A stretch of 64,000 bases of DNA from Marinovum sp. (GCA_022447495.1 JAKVBH010000012.1:62001-126000); one strand, 5' to 3'. Counted from the stretch's first letter, positions 34,023 to 44,349 are shown. Numbers and translations: made by a program. Notes: generated from the letters alone by a model not told the origin.

Positions 34023-34789
34023 TGTCAGGGAACACCAACGCCTCCCTCTTTGAGTTTCTTTTGCGCCAGGGCGACAACACACTCGTGCTTGGTCAGCGAT
34101 TGAGCGAATGGTGCGGGCATGGGCCTGTGCTCGAAGAGGACATTGCGCTGGCCAATATTGCGCTGGATCTGGTGGGTCAAACACAGCTTTGGCTGGCACT
34201 CGCCTGCGAGGTCGAAGGCACCGGTCGTAGTGCCGATGATCTGGCGATGCTGCGTGATGTGTGGGACTTTCGGAACCTGTTGCTCGTGGAACAGCCCAAC
34301 CGCGATTTTGGCATGACGATCTTGCGCCAATTCCTCTTTGACCAATGGCACCTGTTACAGCTGCATGCTTTGGCAGAGTCCAGTGAGGACCGGGTTGCTG
34401 CCATCGCGACCAAAGCGGAACGCGAGGTGCGTTACCACGTGGAGCGCTCGTCAGAGGCAGTGATTGCGCTGGGCGATGGGACGGAGGAAAGCCACGGCCG
34501 GATGCAAGGCGCACTGGATCGGCTCACCCCCTACATTGGCGAAATGTTTGAGGCAGATGCCGTGGATGCGGCGCTTGTTCGCGACGGCGTTGCACCGGAA
34601 CCTGCCCGTTTGAAACCGGCCTATGACTCTGCCGTGGCCGCCGTTTTGAGCGAAGCCACATTGAGCATGCCAAGTGTGCCCGTGGCGCAAACCGGCGGCC
34701 GTTCCGGCAAGCGGCACACAGAGCACCTGGGCCATATGCTGACGCAGATGCAGTGGCTACAACGCGCCTATCCGGGAGCTGAATGGTGA
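34022..34789 (+). CDS. paaC: 1,2-phenylacetyl-CoA epoxidase subunit C
   Basis: LGQRLSEWCGHGPVLEEDIALANIALDLVGQ, GRSGKRHTEHLGHMLTQMQWLQR. Confidence 0.95.
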   Translation: MSGNTNASLFEFLLRQGDNTLVLGQRLSEWCGHGPVLEEDIALANIALDLVGQTQLWLALACEVEGTGRSADDLAMLRDVWDFRNLLLVEQPNRDFGMTILRQFLFDQWHLLQLHALAESSEDRVAAIATKAEREVRYHVERSSEAVIALGDGTEESHGRMQGALDRLTPYIGEMFEADAVDAALVRDGVAPEPARLKPAYDSAVAAVLSEATLSMPSVPVAQTGGRSGKRHTEHLGHMLTQMQWLQRAYPGAEW

Positions 34790-35301
34790 GCGAGGGAGGT
34801 AATTTTTGCGAAAAATCAAAGCGGAATTTTGGTAAAATTCCGCCCCGTCCAAGCGTCGAAGTTGTGTGGACTTGGCTTGCGGATGTGCCAGATCCTGAGA
34901 TCCCGGTGGTATCGGTTGTGGACATGGGCATTGTGCGCGCCGTGGATTGGGACGACGACACGCTTAAAGTGACGGTCACACCCACCTATTCGGGCTGTCC
35001 GGCAACGTCTGTCATTGCCATGGATATCGAGACGGCCCTGCGCGACCGCGGCATCGCGAACGTCGCCCTGAAGACGCAGATCGCACCGCCATGGACCACG
35101 GATTGGCTCTCCGATGCTGCCCACGACAAGCTACGCGCCTACGGCATTGCGCCACCCTCTCCCGCTGGCGGACCCACTGCCTGTCCTCACTGCGGCAGCG
35201 CAAATGTCTCACGGGTGAGTCAGTTTGGCTCCACCCCCTGCAAGGCGCAATGGCGCTGCGAGAGCTGTCTCGAACCTTTTGATTTTTTCAAGTGTATCTA
35301 A
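34783..35301 (+). CDS. paaD: 1,2-phenylacetyl-CoA epoxidase subunit D (with unusual N-terminal extension)
   Basis: VPDPEIPVVSVVDMGIVR, CPHCGSANVSRVSQFGSTPCKAQWRCESCLEPFDFFKC. Confidence 0.95.
   Translation: MVSEGGNFCEKSKRNFGKIPPRPSVEVVWTWLADVPDPEIPVVSVVDMGIVRAVDWDDDTLKVTVTPTYSGCPATSVIAMDIETALRDRGIANVALKTQIAPPWTTDWLSDAAHDKLRAYGIAPPSPAGGPTACPHCGSANVSRVSQFGSTPCKAQWRCESCLEPFDFFKCI
34803..34844. repeat. Two adjacent inverted repeats inside paaD 5' coding region
   Basis: ATTTTT-GCG-AAAAAT (34803-34817) and GCGGAATTTT-GGT-AAAATTCCGC (34822-34844), both perfect. Confidence 0.8.
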
Positions 35302-35302
35302 A

Positions 35303-36355
35303 ATGGCCACGTTTCACCCTTTGACCGTCACGTCCGTACGCAAGACCATTCCAGATGCGGTGGAGGTAACTCTCGCATTCCAATCTGGGGATTTCGCGTT
35401 CCGCGCGGGTCAGTACCTGACCTTTCGACACGGCTTCGACGGCACCGAGTTGCGGCGCTCCTATTCGATCTGCGCCGCCGAGGGCGACATGCTCCAAGTG
35501 GGCATCAAACGGGTGGATGGCGGCGCCTTCTCGACCTGGGCGAATACCAATCTTGAACCCGGCATGGTGATTGAGGCCATGCCACCCATGGGCACATTCA
35601 CAACCCAGCTACAGGACAGCCCCCGGCATTTGCTGTTTTTCGCAGGTGGCTCTGGGATCACGCCGGTTTTATCGCTGATGCGCACTGTTTTGCGGTCCGA
35701 GCCAGAGGCGCGCGTCACACTTGTTTATGCCAACCGCGGCGTGCACACGATCATGTTCCGCGAAGAGCTTGAGGCACTGAAAAACCGGCACATGGGCCGT
35801 GTCACGATTTTGCATGTGCTCGAAAGTGGTTCCGACGAGATTGACCTTTTTCGCGGCCGTGTGGACGGCGACAAATGCGCCGCACTTTTTGCGCAGTGGA
35901 TTGATCTGAACTCTGTCTCGGAGGCGTTCATTTGCGGGCCGGAGCCAATGATGTTGGCCATCAAAGAGGCCTTGCAATCCCATGGCTTGGACGATGATCA
36001 AATCCGCTTTGAGCTTTTCAAATCCGCCCAACACGGGCGCTTGGAACGCCCCGAAGGGATCGAATTTTACAGGGCCAAAGGAATCCCTGCTGAGGTGACA
36101 CTCGATGGCATGGGGCACAGTTTTACACTGAATGCCGAAGACACGCTCCTGGACGCGGCCCGCGCCGCCGCCATCGATGCGCCTTACGCATGCAAAGCCG
36201 GGGTCTGTTCAACGTGCAAGTGTCGGGTGTTGGAAGGCTCTGTTCAGATGGCCGCCAATCACGCGTTGGAGGATGACGAGGTACGCGATGGATATGCACT
36301 GTCGTGTCAGGCCTTTGTGACGTCAGACAGAATCGTCGTGAGCTACGACGTTTGA
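35303..36355 (+). CDS. paaE: 1,2-phenylacetyl-CoA epoxidase reductase subunit E
   Basis: FAGGSGITPVLSLMRTVL, C-terminal 2Fe-2S CKAGVCSTCKCRV. Confidence 0.95.
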   Translation: MATFHPLTVTSVRKTIPDAVEVTLAFQSGDFAFRAGQYLTFRHGFDGTELRRSYSICAAEGDMLQVGIKRVDGGAFSTWANTNLEPGMVIEAMPPMGTFTTQLQDSPRHLLFFAGGSGITPVLSLMRTVLRSEPEARVTLVYANRGVHTIMFREELEALKNRHMGRVTILHVLESGSDEIDLFRGRVDGDKCAALFAQWIDLNSVSEAFICGPEPMMLAIKEALQSHGLDDDQIRFELFKSAQHGRLERPEGIEFYRAKGIPAEVTLDGMGHSFTLNAEDTLLDAARAAAIDAPYACKAGVCSTCKCRVLEGSVQMAANHALEDDEVRDGYALSCQAFVTSDRIVVSYDV

Positions 36356-36483
36356 GGCACGGCCAGTTTTAGTTGAAAAAGCCGTATCGTTTTGCGCGTT
36401 CGACCGCAGGGAGAGCCAGTGCACACGCGTTGGAACTTGATCAGACATGCTCTGATCGTCTGCTAGGGCTTTCGTTGTGTTTT

Positions 36484-36505
36484 GGATATTTTTGGCCAGA
36501 AGAAG
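36484..36505 (-). repeat. Dispersed intergenic repeat, copy F
   Basis: CTTCTTCTGGCCAAAAATATCC on minus strand. Confidence 0.55.
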
Positions 36506-36538
36506 ACAGGTGGTTCTCCCGGCCAATTGATCTGCGAG

Positions 36539-37828
36539 CTATCGTTTATCGATCACGCGGACAGCTTTGCCTTGTGAACGGGGGACGCTGCCTGCGGGCC
36601 CCACTTCGATCTTGGCGGACACACCCACCATCGTTTTGATCTTTTGGCGCAAGTCCGCTGCGATACCTTTGTCCAATACATCGGGTTCGGTTTCGACCAT
36701 CACGCGCATGACGTCCATCGGCCCGTCTTTGGTCAGTTCGATTTGGAAATACGGCGCAAGGCCGGGCACGTCCATGACCTGTTCTTCGATCTGAGTTGGG
36801 AAAACGTTTACCCCGCGCAGGATCATCATATCATCGCTCCGGCCAGTGATCTTTTCCATCCGCCGCATTGAGCGTGCGCTGCCTGCCGCAAGGCGGGTCA
36901 GATCGCGGGTTCGGTAGCGGATGATGGGCATGCCCTCTTTGGTGAGCGTTGTGAAGACCAACTCCCCCTCGCAACCGTCTGGGAGAACCTCACCGGTCAC
37001 AGGGTCGATAACCTCGGGGTAGAAGTGGTCTTCCCAGATGTGCAGGCCATCTTTGGTTTCCACGCATTCATTGGCCACCCCCGGCCCGATGATCTCGGAG
37101 AGACCATAGATGTCGACGGCATGCATATCGAACGCCTCTTCGATCTCGACCCGCATGGCATTGGTCCAAGGTTCGGCACCGAAGACGCCGACATCGAGAG
37201 AGGTCCCCCGCGGATCGATGCCTTGGGCTTGGAAGGCTTCGAGGATATTGAGCACATAAGACGGCGTCACCATGATCCCGCGGGGCTGGAACTCGGTGAT
37301 GAGTTGAACCTGACGTTCAGTTTGACCGCCGCCAAACGGGACGACCGTGCCCCCCATACGTTCAACCCCATAGTGCGCACCCAGGCCACCGGTAAAAAGC
37401 CCATAGCCATAGGACACGTGCACCATATCACCCCGCCGTAGGCCCGAGGCGCGCAGGCTGCGCGCGACGACCTCGGACCAGGTCTCGATATCTTTGGCCG
37501 TGTAGCCCACCACTGTGGGTTTCCCGGTTGTCCCCGAAGAGGCATGGATGCGGGCAATCTGCTCGCGCGGGACGGCAAACATGTTAAACGGATAGGCGTC
37601 GCGCAGATGCGCTTTGGTGGTGAAGGGAAATTTCGCCAAATCGGAAAGCTCTTTGAGATCGTCAGGATGCACGCCCGCCGCATCAAAGGCCGCTTTGTAA
37701 TGAGCCACATTCTCATAGGCATGGCTCAGCGACCATTTCAGCCGATCCAATTGCAACGCGCGAATTTCATCCACTGACGCTGTTTCGATCGGATCCAAAT
37801 CACCGGGTTTGGGGCTAAGATCTTTCAT
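36539..37828 (-). CDS. paaK: Phenylacetate-CoA ligase
   Basis: IHASSGTTGKPTVVGYT, IYGLSEIIGPGVANEC. Confidence 0.96.
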   Translation of the reverse strand: MKDLSPKPGDLDPIETASVDEIRALQLDRLKWSLSHAYENVAHYKAAFDAAGVHPDDLKELSDLAKFPFTTKAHLRDAYPFNMFAVPREQIARIHASSGTTGKPTVVGYTAKDIETWSEVVARSLRASGLRRGDMVHVSYGYGLFTGGLGAHYGVERMGGTVVPFGGGQTERQVQLITEFQPRGIMVTPSYVLNILEAFQAQGIDPRGTSLDVGVFGAEPWTNAMRVEIEEAFDMHAVDIYGLSEIIGPGVANECVETKDGLHIWEDHFYPEVIDPVTGEVLPDGCEGELVFTTLTKEGMPIIRYRTRDLTRLAAGSARSMRRMEKITGRSDDMMILRGVNVFPTQIEEQVMDVPGLAPYFQIELTKDGPMDVMRVMVETEPDVLDKGIAADLRQKIKTMVGVSAKIEVGPAGSVPRSQGKAVRVIDKR

Positions 37829-38265
37829 GGGGTCTCCTGGGAATTTTGACCGGGGAGGGTTGGGGTCGATAGAATTTGACCGGGAACGGCGCGCGACATA
37901 CCGCGGAATTCTGCGATTTGGGCACCTTCGCGGGTGACCGCCACGTCATAAATACCAGACCGTCCAGCAAGAGACACTTCGCGCGCCTCAGCGCGCAAAA
38001 TATCTCCGGCGAAGGCAGGTTTGATAAAGCTGACCGTGGCATGTTGGGCGACGGTGGATTGGTTGCGGGAGTTGCAGGCATAGGCAAAGGCGCTGTCGGC
38101 CAACATAAACAGCACACCGCCATGACACGTCCCGTGCCCGTTGCACTGCTCCGCCGTCACAGTCAGTGACAAAACGGCCCGCCCCGGCGCCACCTCAACA
38201 AGTGACAATCCGGCCCAATGCGCCGCTGCATCCTTGGCCCACATGGCCTCAGCCACCTGGGTTGC
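37825..38265 (-). CDS. paaI: Hydroxyphenylacetyl-CoA thioesterase (start uncertain; ORF open to 38415)
   Basis: GHGTCHGGVLFMLADSAFAYACNS hotdog motif; overlaps paaK start. Confidence 0.88.
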   Translation of the reverse strand, partial: ATQVAEAMWAKDAAAHWAGLSLVEVAPGRAVLSLTVTAEQCNGHGTCHGGVLFMLADSAFAYACNSRNQSTVAQHATVSFIKPAFAGDILRAEAREVSLAGRSGIYDVAVTREGAQIAEFRGMSRAVPGQILSTPTLPGQNSQETP

Positions 38266-38368
38266 GTCTAGTTTTTTATGTATTGCCAAAGCTTCCTCCC
38301 TAAATTCAGACTTGCGTAACAAGCGCAGGTGGTCAACAACTAATTGTGTAACATGTCGGGAGAAACGC

Positions 38369-40249
38369 ATGGCAGCGGTAAATGTCGAACGAAACCGCGA
38401 TCTGGCCTGGGTCACAGTGGACTACCCGCCGGTGAATGCAACGGCCACAGCCGTGCGCCTGGGGCTCATGCAAGCGGTGGCCGAGGTTCAAGGCGCGCGG
38501 CTGGCCATCCTACGCTGTGCAGGACGGACGTTCATCGCAGGCGGCGACATGACCGAGTTCGACCATGCCCCCGAAGAGCCCCATTTGCCCGACGTTGTGG
38601 CCTCTATTGAAGAGAGCACGACGCCATGGCTCGCGCTCTTGCACGGCACGGTGCTGGGCGGCGGTTGGGAACTGGCCATGGGCTGTGCATGGCGCGTGGC
38701 TGCGCCCGGCACCAAGTTCGGCCTGCCAGAAGTGAACGTCGGGCTAATCCCAGGAGCCGGGGGCACCCAACGCGCGCCACGGCTCATTGGGTTTGACGCC
38801 GCCGTGGACATGGCGTGTCGCGGCAAAATCTTGGACGCAGATGAGATGCTGGTGCTTGGCGGTATTGATGCAATCGCAGATGATCTAGACGCTGTGCCTT
38901 CAGGCTGGGACCATCCACGGCCGCGAGCCATCTCGCAACGCAATGTGCAAATCAAGGCCCCAGAAAGCCTTAGGACCGAGTTGGCGAAGAAGGCCAAAGG
39001 ACAGCAATCGCCCCTGCATTGTCTCGATTCGCTGAAATGGGCGACCCTGCCCTTTGCCGAAGGCCAACCCAAGGAACGCGCACTTCATTTGGACCTACGC
39101 GCATCGGCGGAATCCAAAGCACTGCGCCACGTGTTTTTTGCCGAGCGCAGCACGTTGAAACCCGATGTGATCAAAGGGTTTCAAGGCCCGGAGATAGCCC
39201 AAGTCGCCGTGATGGGCGGCGGTTTGATGGGCACAGGCATCGCCATGACCAGTTTACTCGCGGGCCTGCGCGTTGACCTGATCGAAGCCTCTGCCGATGG
39301 CGCACAGCGTGCCGAGGACCGTCTGGCCAAACTCATTGATGGGGCCGAAGCCCGCGGCAAAATCCGCGATCGCGCCGAAGTCGAGAGCCGAATCGAGGTG
39401 CGCCAGGAACTTACGGCACCGCCGGATCTCGTGATCGAAGCGATCTTTGAAGACCTTGATGCCAAACGCGCACTGTTCGCCGATATAGCAGCGAAAGTGC
39501 CCGCCACAACGCTTCTGGCCACCAACACCTCCTACCTCGACCCGAGTGAAATTTTCGAGGGCGTCCCGCATCTGGAGCGGTGCCTCGGATTACACTTCTT
39601 TGCCCCGGCCCATGTGATGAAACTCCTCGAAGTTGTCCGAGGGCCTCACACCAGCGCCGAGACATTGGCGCGCGCTTTTGGCTTTGCAAAACGGCTGCGC
39701 AAAATCCCTGTGCTGAGTGGTATCTGTGACGGGTTCATCGGCAATCGCATGTTGGCGCGCTACCGCACAGCAGCAGAAGGTTTGCTGGCCCAGGGCAACA
39801 CGCCCGCAGAGATCGACGCCGCCATGAAGAGCTTTGGCTATGCCATGGGCCCTTTCGCGGCACAGGACATGTCAGGGCTTCAGATCGCCTATGCCAATCG
39901 CCGCCGACAGTGTGCGGCCCCCACGATTTCGGATCGGTTTGTCGAGATGGGGCGAGAAGGACAACGCGCAGGCAAGGGATGGTATCGCTACGAAAACGGG
40001 CGCACGCCGCTGCCCGATCCGGAAACATCTGATATCATTGCGGGCTTCGCTCGGGACCACGGCATCGCCGCCAATCCCCTCCCGCAAGGCGCGATTGCCC
40101 AGGCTTTGATCTCCGAACTGGCCGCCGAAGGCGATGTTATTCTGGCCGAGGGCATCGCGCAAAGCACCGCGGCGATTGATCTTGTACAAATCCACGGCTT
40201 TGGGTTTCCGCGGTGGTGCGGCGGCCCAATGCATTTCTCCGGTCGATAA
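38369..40249 (+). CDS. Bifunctional enoyl-CoA hydratase / 3-hydroxyacyl-CoA dehydrogenase
   Basis: Hydratase VNVGLIPGAGGTQR; NAD-binding VAVMGGGLMGTGIAMT; LGLHFFAPAHVMKLLEVV. Confidence 0.92.
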   Translation: MAAVNVERNRDLAWVTVDYPPVNATATAVRLGLMQAVAEVQGARLAILRCAGRTFIAGGDMTEFDHAPEEPHLPDVVASIEESTTPWLALLHGTVLGGGWELAMGCAWRVAAPGTKFGLPEVNVGLIPGAGGTQRAPRLIGFDAAVDMACRGKILDADEMLVLGGIDAIADDLDAVPSGWDHPRPRAISQRNVQIKAPESLRTELAKKAKGQQSPLHCLDSLKWATLPFAEGQPKERALHLDLRASAESKALRHVFFAERSTLKPDVIKGFQGPEIAQVAVMGGGLMGTGIAMTSLLAGLRVDLIEASADGAQRAEDRLAKLIDGAEARGKIRDRAEVESRIEVRQELTAPPDLVIEAIFEDLDAKRALFADIAAKVPATTLLATNTSYLDPSEIFEGVPHLERCLGLHFFAPAHVMKLLEVVRGPHTSAETLARAFGFAKRLRKIPVLSGICDGFIGNRMLARYRTAAEGLLAQGNTPAEIDAAMKSFGYAMGPFAAQDMSGLQIAYANRRRQCAAPTISDRFVEMGREGQRAGKGWYRYENGRTPLPDPETSDIIAGFARDHGIAANPLPQGAIAQALISELAAEGDVILAEGIAQSTAAIDLVQIHGFGFPRWCGGPMHFSGR

Positions 40250-40260
40250 GGGGCCCAATC

Positions 40261-42288
40261 ATGCTACACATCCAATCCTTCATCGCCGGCCAATGGCAAG
40301 CCCCCGACAGCTCAGCGCGCGCCATCGAGAATGCCATCACCGGGACGACCATGGCCGAAGCCGGGGGCCCTGTGAGTGCGGCAGACATTTTGGGCTATGC
40401 CAATGACCATGGCGGTCCGGCCCTGCGCGCGATGACATTTCACGACCGTGCGCGGATGCTCAAAGCGCTGGCCACCCATCTTGGAACACATAAGCAGGCG
40501 CTCTATGACCTCAGCTTTGCGACGGGCGCCACGGCGAAAGACCATCTCATTGACATCGACGGCGGCATTGGCACGATGTTTGTCTTTGCCTCCAAGGGAC
40601 GGCGCGAGATGCCTGATGCCCGCGTTTATCGCGATGGTGCTGTGGAGCAGCTTTCGCGCCAAGGCACCTTTCTGGGGCAACATATCTGCACCCCCAAACC
40701 CGGCGTGGCGGTGCATATCAATGCGTTCAACTTCCCTGTCTGGGGCATGTTGGAAAAGCTCGCCCCTGCGATCCTGGGCGGGATGCCGGTGATCGTGAAG
40801 CCCGCGACGGCCACCTGTTACGTGACGGAATTGGCAGTGAAACTGATGCTCGAGGCAGACATTCTTCCTCCGGGCGCGCTGCAATTGGTGAGCGGGGGTC
40901 TGGGCGATCTGTTGGACCACCTAGGGTCCCAGGATGTGGTGAGTTTCACCGGCTCCGCCGCTACAGGTCTCAAATTGCGCAGCCATCCCGGGCTTTTGTC
41001 CCAGGCCACGTCTTTTATTGCGGAACAAGATAGCCTCAACGCCTCGCTTCTGGGGCCGGACGCTGTGCCAGGGACGTCAGAGTTTGATCTCTTTATCAAA
41101 GAGGTGGCGCGCGAGATCACCGTTAAAGCTGGTCAGAAATGCACCGCTGTACGTCGTATTCTGGTCCCGCGGGCTCAGGAACAGGCCGTGGTCGAAGCGT
41201 TGCGGGGCCGTTTGGCGGGCGTGAGCCTCGGTGATCCCCGTCGTGATGATGTGCGCATGGGGGCATTGGTAAACCAAGCCCAAAGACGCGATGTGCTGGA
41301 GACAATCGCGGCGTTGCGCACCGAGGCGACCTGTGTGTCTGGCGATCCTGATGAGATGACAATTCTTGGCGAGGACGCCCAGTCCGGCGCGTTCTTGCCG
41401 CCGATGCTCTTTCACTGTGCAGATCCCGATAGCGCGCAGGTGGTGCATGACACAGAAGCCTTTGGCCCGGTGGCGACGCTCATGGGATACCGAGATATCG
41501 ACCACGGCGTTGCGCTCCTCAATCGCGGGGGGGGAAGTTTGGTTGCCTCGCTCATCACACATGATACCGCCATTGCTGAGGAGGTGGCGTTTGGCGCGGC
41601 TGCGTATCACGGACGGCTCTATATCAACGATCGGACCTCCATGGGCGAAGCCACAGGTCATGGGTCCCCCCTGCCCCATATGGTCCACGGCGGACCAGGT
41701 CGTGCAGGCGGTGGCGAAGAAATGGGCGGCGTGCGGGGCGTGATGCATTATATGCAGCGCACCGCGATCCAAGGCAGCCCCGACATGCTACACGCGATAG
41801 GCGCCACTTGGGTGCCTGGCGGGCAGCAATCCCAAGGACCGTTGCATCCGTTCCGGCGCTACTTTGAAGAGTTGGAATTGGGTGAGACGTTGCACACCGC
41901 GCCGCGCACGATTACGCTCAAAGATATCGAACATTTCGCACATTTCACCGGCGACACATTCTACGCGCACATGGACGAGGCCGCTGCCAAGCGTAACCCA
42001 TTCTTTCCCGGCCGAGTCGCCCACGGGTATTTGCTCCTCAGCTTTGCAGCGGGCCTTTTTGTGGACCCAGACGAAGGTCCGGTTCTCGCAAATACGGGGC
42101 TGGATGGGCTGCGGTTCATGGAGCCGGTGAGCCCTGGCGACAGCATCGCGGTGGCCCTCACGGTCAAAGCCAAAACACCGCGCAATGAGGATTATGGCGA
42201 GGTGCGCTGGCACGTGCGGCTCACTAATCAAGAGGAGGCACAAGTGGCCGAATACGAGCTTTTGACGATGGTGGCACGTGCGGGCTGA
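40261..42288 (+). CDS. paaZ: Bifunctional oxepin-CoA hydrolase / 3-oxo-5,6-dehydrosuberyl-CoA semialdehyde dehydrogenase
   Basis: ALDH FTGSAATG, KAGQKCTAVRR; MaoC-like HFTGDTFYAHMDE. Confidence 0.96.
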   Translation: MLHIQSFIAGQWQAPDSSARAIENAITGTTMAEAGGPVSAADILGYANDHGGPALRAMTFHDRARMLKALATHLGTHKQALYDLSFATGATAKDHLIDIDGGIGTMFVFASKGRREMPDARVYRDGAVEQLSRQGTFLGQHICTPKPGVAVHINAFNFPVWGMLEKLAPAILGGMPVIVKPATATCYVTELAVKLMLEADILPPGALQLVSGGLGDLLDHLGSQDVVSFTGSAATGLKLRSHPGLLSQATSFIAEQDSLNASLLGPDAVPGTSEFDLFIKEVAREITVKAGQKCTAVRRILVPRAQEQAVVEALRGRLAGVSLGDPRRDDVRMGALVNQAQRRDVLETIAALRTEATCVSGDPDEMTILGEDAQSGAFLPPMLFHCADPDSAQVVHDTEAFGPVATLMGYRDIDHGVALLNRGGGSLVASLITHDTAIAEEVAFGAAAYHGRLYINDRTSMGEATGHGSPLPHMVHGGPGRAGGGEEMGGVRGVMHYMQRTAIQGSPDMLHAIGATWVPGGQQSQGPLHPFRRYFEELELGETLHTAPRTITLKDIEHFAHFTGDTFYAHMDEAAAKRNPFFPGRVAHGYLLLSFAAGLFVDPDEGPVLANTGLDGLRFMEPVSPGDSIAVALTVKAKTPRNEDYGEVRWHVRLTNQEEAQVAEYELLTMVARAG

Positions 42289-43039
42289 TCCACGCATTGA
42301 TATCGTGCTGGGCCCGGAACCGCCGCGGGTCTGGTCCTTTTTGGTGACGATCCTCGGGGATTTGGCGCGCAAAAAAGGAGACCGTATCAGTGGTACGGCG
42401 CTATCGGCGCTCACCGCGGCGATCGAGATTAAACCTGAGGCCACCCGCGTGGCGCTGCACCGGTTGCGCCGCGATGGATGGATCAACACAGAACGCGACG
42501 GGCGGACAAGCCTCCACGGTCTCACCGATATGGCGCGGGCCCAAGCCCATGAGGCCGTTCCGTTCATCTATGGCGACGCGCCGACGGCAGCGGGGGTTTT
42601 GATCCTGCACCCCGCGCACCATGGTCCAAGTGATGCGCGCAATCTCGCACCGATGATATCGCTCAGCGTCGCAAGCTCTCCAGATGCGGCACATGTCTGC
42701 TTCGATTTGACGGTTGAAAAAGCGCTTCCGACATGGGTTCGCAACGCGGTGTTACCAGAAGACGTGGTGGTCAACAGCGCGGATGTGGCGACACGTTTCG
42801 CAAAAGTCATGGCACTCCTGGACGGCGACAAACTCGACCCGCTGACAGCCACCGCATTGCGCGTGTCCGTCTTGCACGAATGGCGGCGCTTGATCCTCGC
42901 GGCGCCACCGTTGTCGCCTGCGATACTGCCCGAAGGTTGGCAGGGCGACGCATGTCGCAGGCACTTCCAATCGATTTCAGAGATTTTGCCTGCGCCCACA
43001 CTCTCAGATTTGGAGATTTGGGCGCGAGACAGCGGCTAG
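42278..43039 (+). CDS. paaX: PaaX-family transcriptional regulator
   Basis: VWSFLVTILGDLARKKGDRISGTALSALTAAIEIKPEATRVALHRLRRDGW; last gene of paa cluster. Confidence 0.88.
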   Translation: MRADPRIDIVLGPEPPRVWSFLVTILGDLARKKGDRISGTALSALTAAIEIKPEATRVALHRLRRDGWINTERDGRTSLHGLTDMARAQAHEAVPFIYGDAPTAAGVLILHPAHHGPSDARNLAPMISLSVASSPDAAHVCFDLTVEKALPTWVRNAVLPEDVVVNSADVATRFAKVMALLDGDKLDPLTATALRVSVLHEWRRLILAAPPLSPAILPEGWQGDACRRHFQSISEILPAPTLSDLEIWARDSG

Positions 43040-43453
43040 GTGCCCCCTCAGGGCGCTCAATTGGTCGGCAACGTCGTTGATGTTGATGATCAAAAGAGAG
43101 CCCGTTCACAAAACCCCAAAGTGAAAAAACACGGTGTTCATCGATCGCCTCACCCGCGTCCCTGAAATGTTTCCACGACGCGGCGGAAGACGCTCAGGTT
43201 GGTCTCCAAACCGTGGATGATGGCGATACACTTAGTACAGGAAAACAGCTGCTGATACTACTTATTACCCGAGCAGCCGACGTCCATGTGGGCCTCCCGC
43301 TGAACACCTCGGCGGATCTTTTACCGGCGGCAATGGAGGCTGGAATCGAAGGCCCGCGCTTCCCCTCCATGCTGTCGGTTGTGCGCCTCGACATTGACCC
43401 AGCAAGGCGCAATCCGAACTGCCATTCAGGATCTTAGCGGAGCAAGCCACCAC

Positions 43454-43520
43454 CTTCCTCTTGCTCCAAATACCCGCGGGGGTGAATTGGCGCAGCCAAG
43501 AGGGGGCAGCAGTCCCCTTC
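43454..43520 (+). repeat. Dispersed intergenic repeat, copy B
   Basis: CTTCCTCTTGCTCCAAATACCCGCGGGGG followed by GGGGGCAGCAGTCCCC. Confidence 0.7.
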
Positions 43521-43565
43521 CCCCGCCCGCCGCAGGCGCGGACACTGATTAAGCGTCCTTCAACC

Positions 43566-44349
43566 TTAAGTATCCTTCAATGGGTTCAAACCCGTATACT
43601 GCCACCGATATTGAGGCGGAGTCGGGCCTTTGTTCCGGCCGCCCTGCATCTGCTGCTCGCGGGCATGGGCCAAAATCCCGACGGAGCGTGACAGGCAAAA
43701 CAAACCCCGTGCCAGCGGTGCGTCAAAGCCGAGCTCAGCAAAAATCACGGCTGTCGCACCGTCAATGTTCATTGTGACGGGCTTGCCTTTGCGCGCTGCA
43801 AGCTCCGTCTCAACGGCCCGGCCAATACCAAGGAATGTCCCGTCTAAAATGCCCTGTACTTGTGCCTCTTCGACAAGCTCCATGAGTCGCGGCGCGCGAG
43901 GATCGCTCGGCGTATGAAAGCGGTGACCAAAACCGGGAATAAACCGGCTCACCTCCGCCTGCCACCGGTCCAGTTCGCCGCCAAGGTCGCCCGACAGCGC
44001 AATCGCGCGATAGAGCTCAACGGCCTGCTCGCCAGCCCCGCCATGCACATCGTCAAGCATATTGAGCGCCGAGGCCATGGCCCCGTTGAGCGACAGCCCA
44101 CAGGTGACGGCCATGCGGGCCGTGGCAATTGAGGGGGCCTGCGGCCCATGATCCACCCCCGCCACCAAAGCATGGTTCAACAATGCGGCTTGTCCCTCCG
44201 ACGGAAACTCTCCGCGCAGCATTAGCCAGATCATCTGTGCAAAGCTCACCTCGCCGATGAGGTCTTGAATGTCGTGGCCACGCAATCGGATTTGTCCCGG
44301 CGCCATGTCGATGATGTCTGTGGACCACCACTCAGTCACATCGCTCATA
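43566..44349 (-). CDS. Citryl-CoA lyase (short citrate synthase family)
   Basis: GHDIQDLIG, DVHGGAGEQAVELY, IPGFGHRFHTPSDPRAPRL, NIDGATAVI; start MSDVTEWW. Confidence 0.88.

Noticed and set aside
43040-43565. Possible small ORFs between paaX and citryl-CoA lyase (43213-43437 + and 43194-43412 -)
   Set aside because: No recognisable family on either strand; could be remnant DNA, and part of the region is repeat copy B.
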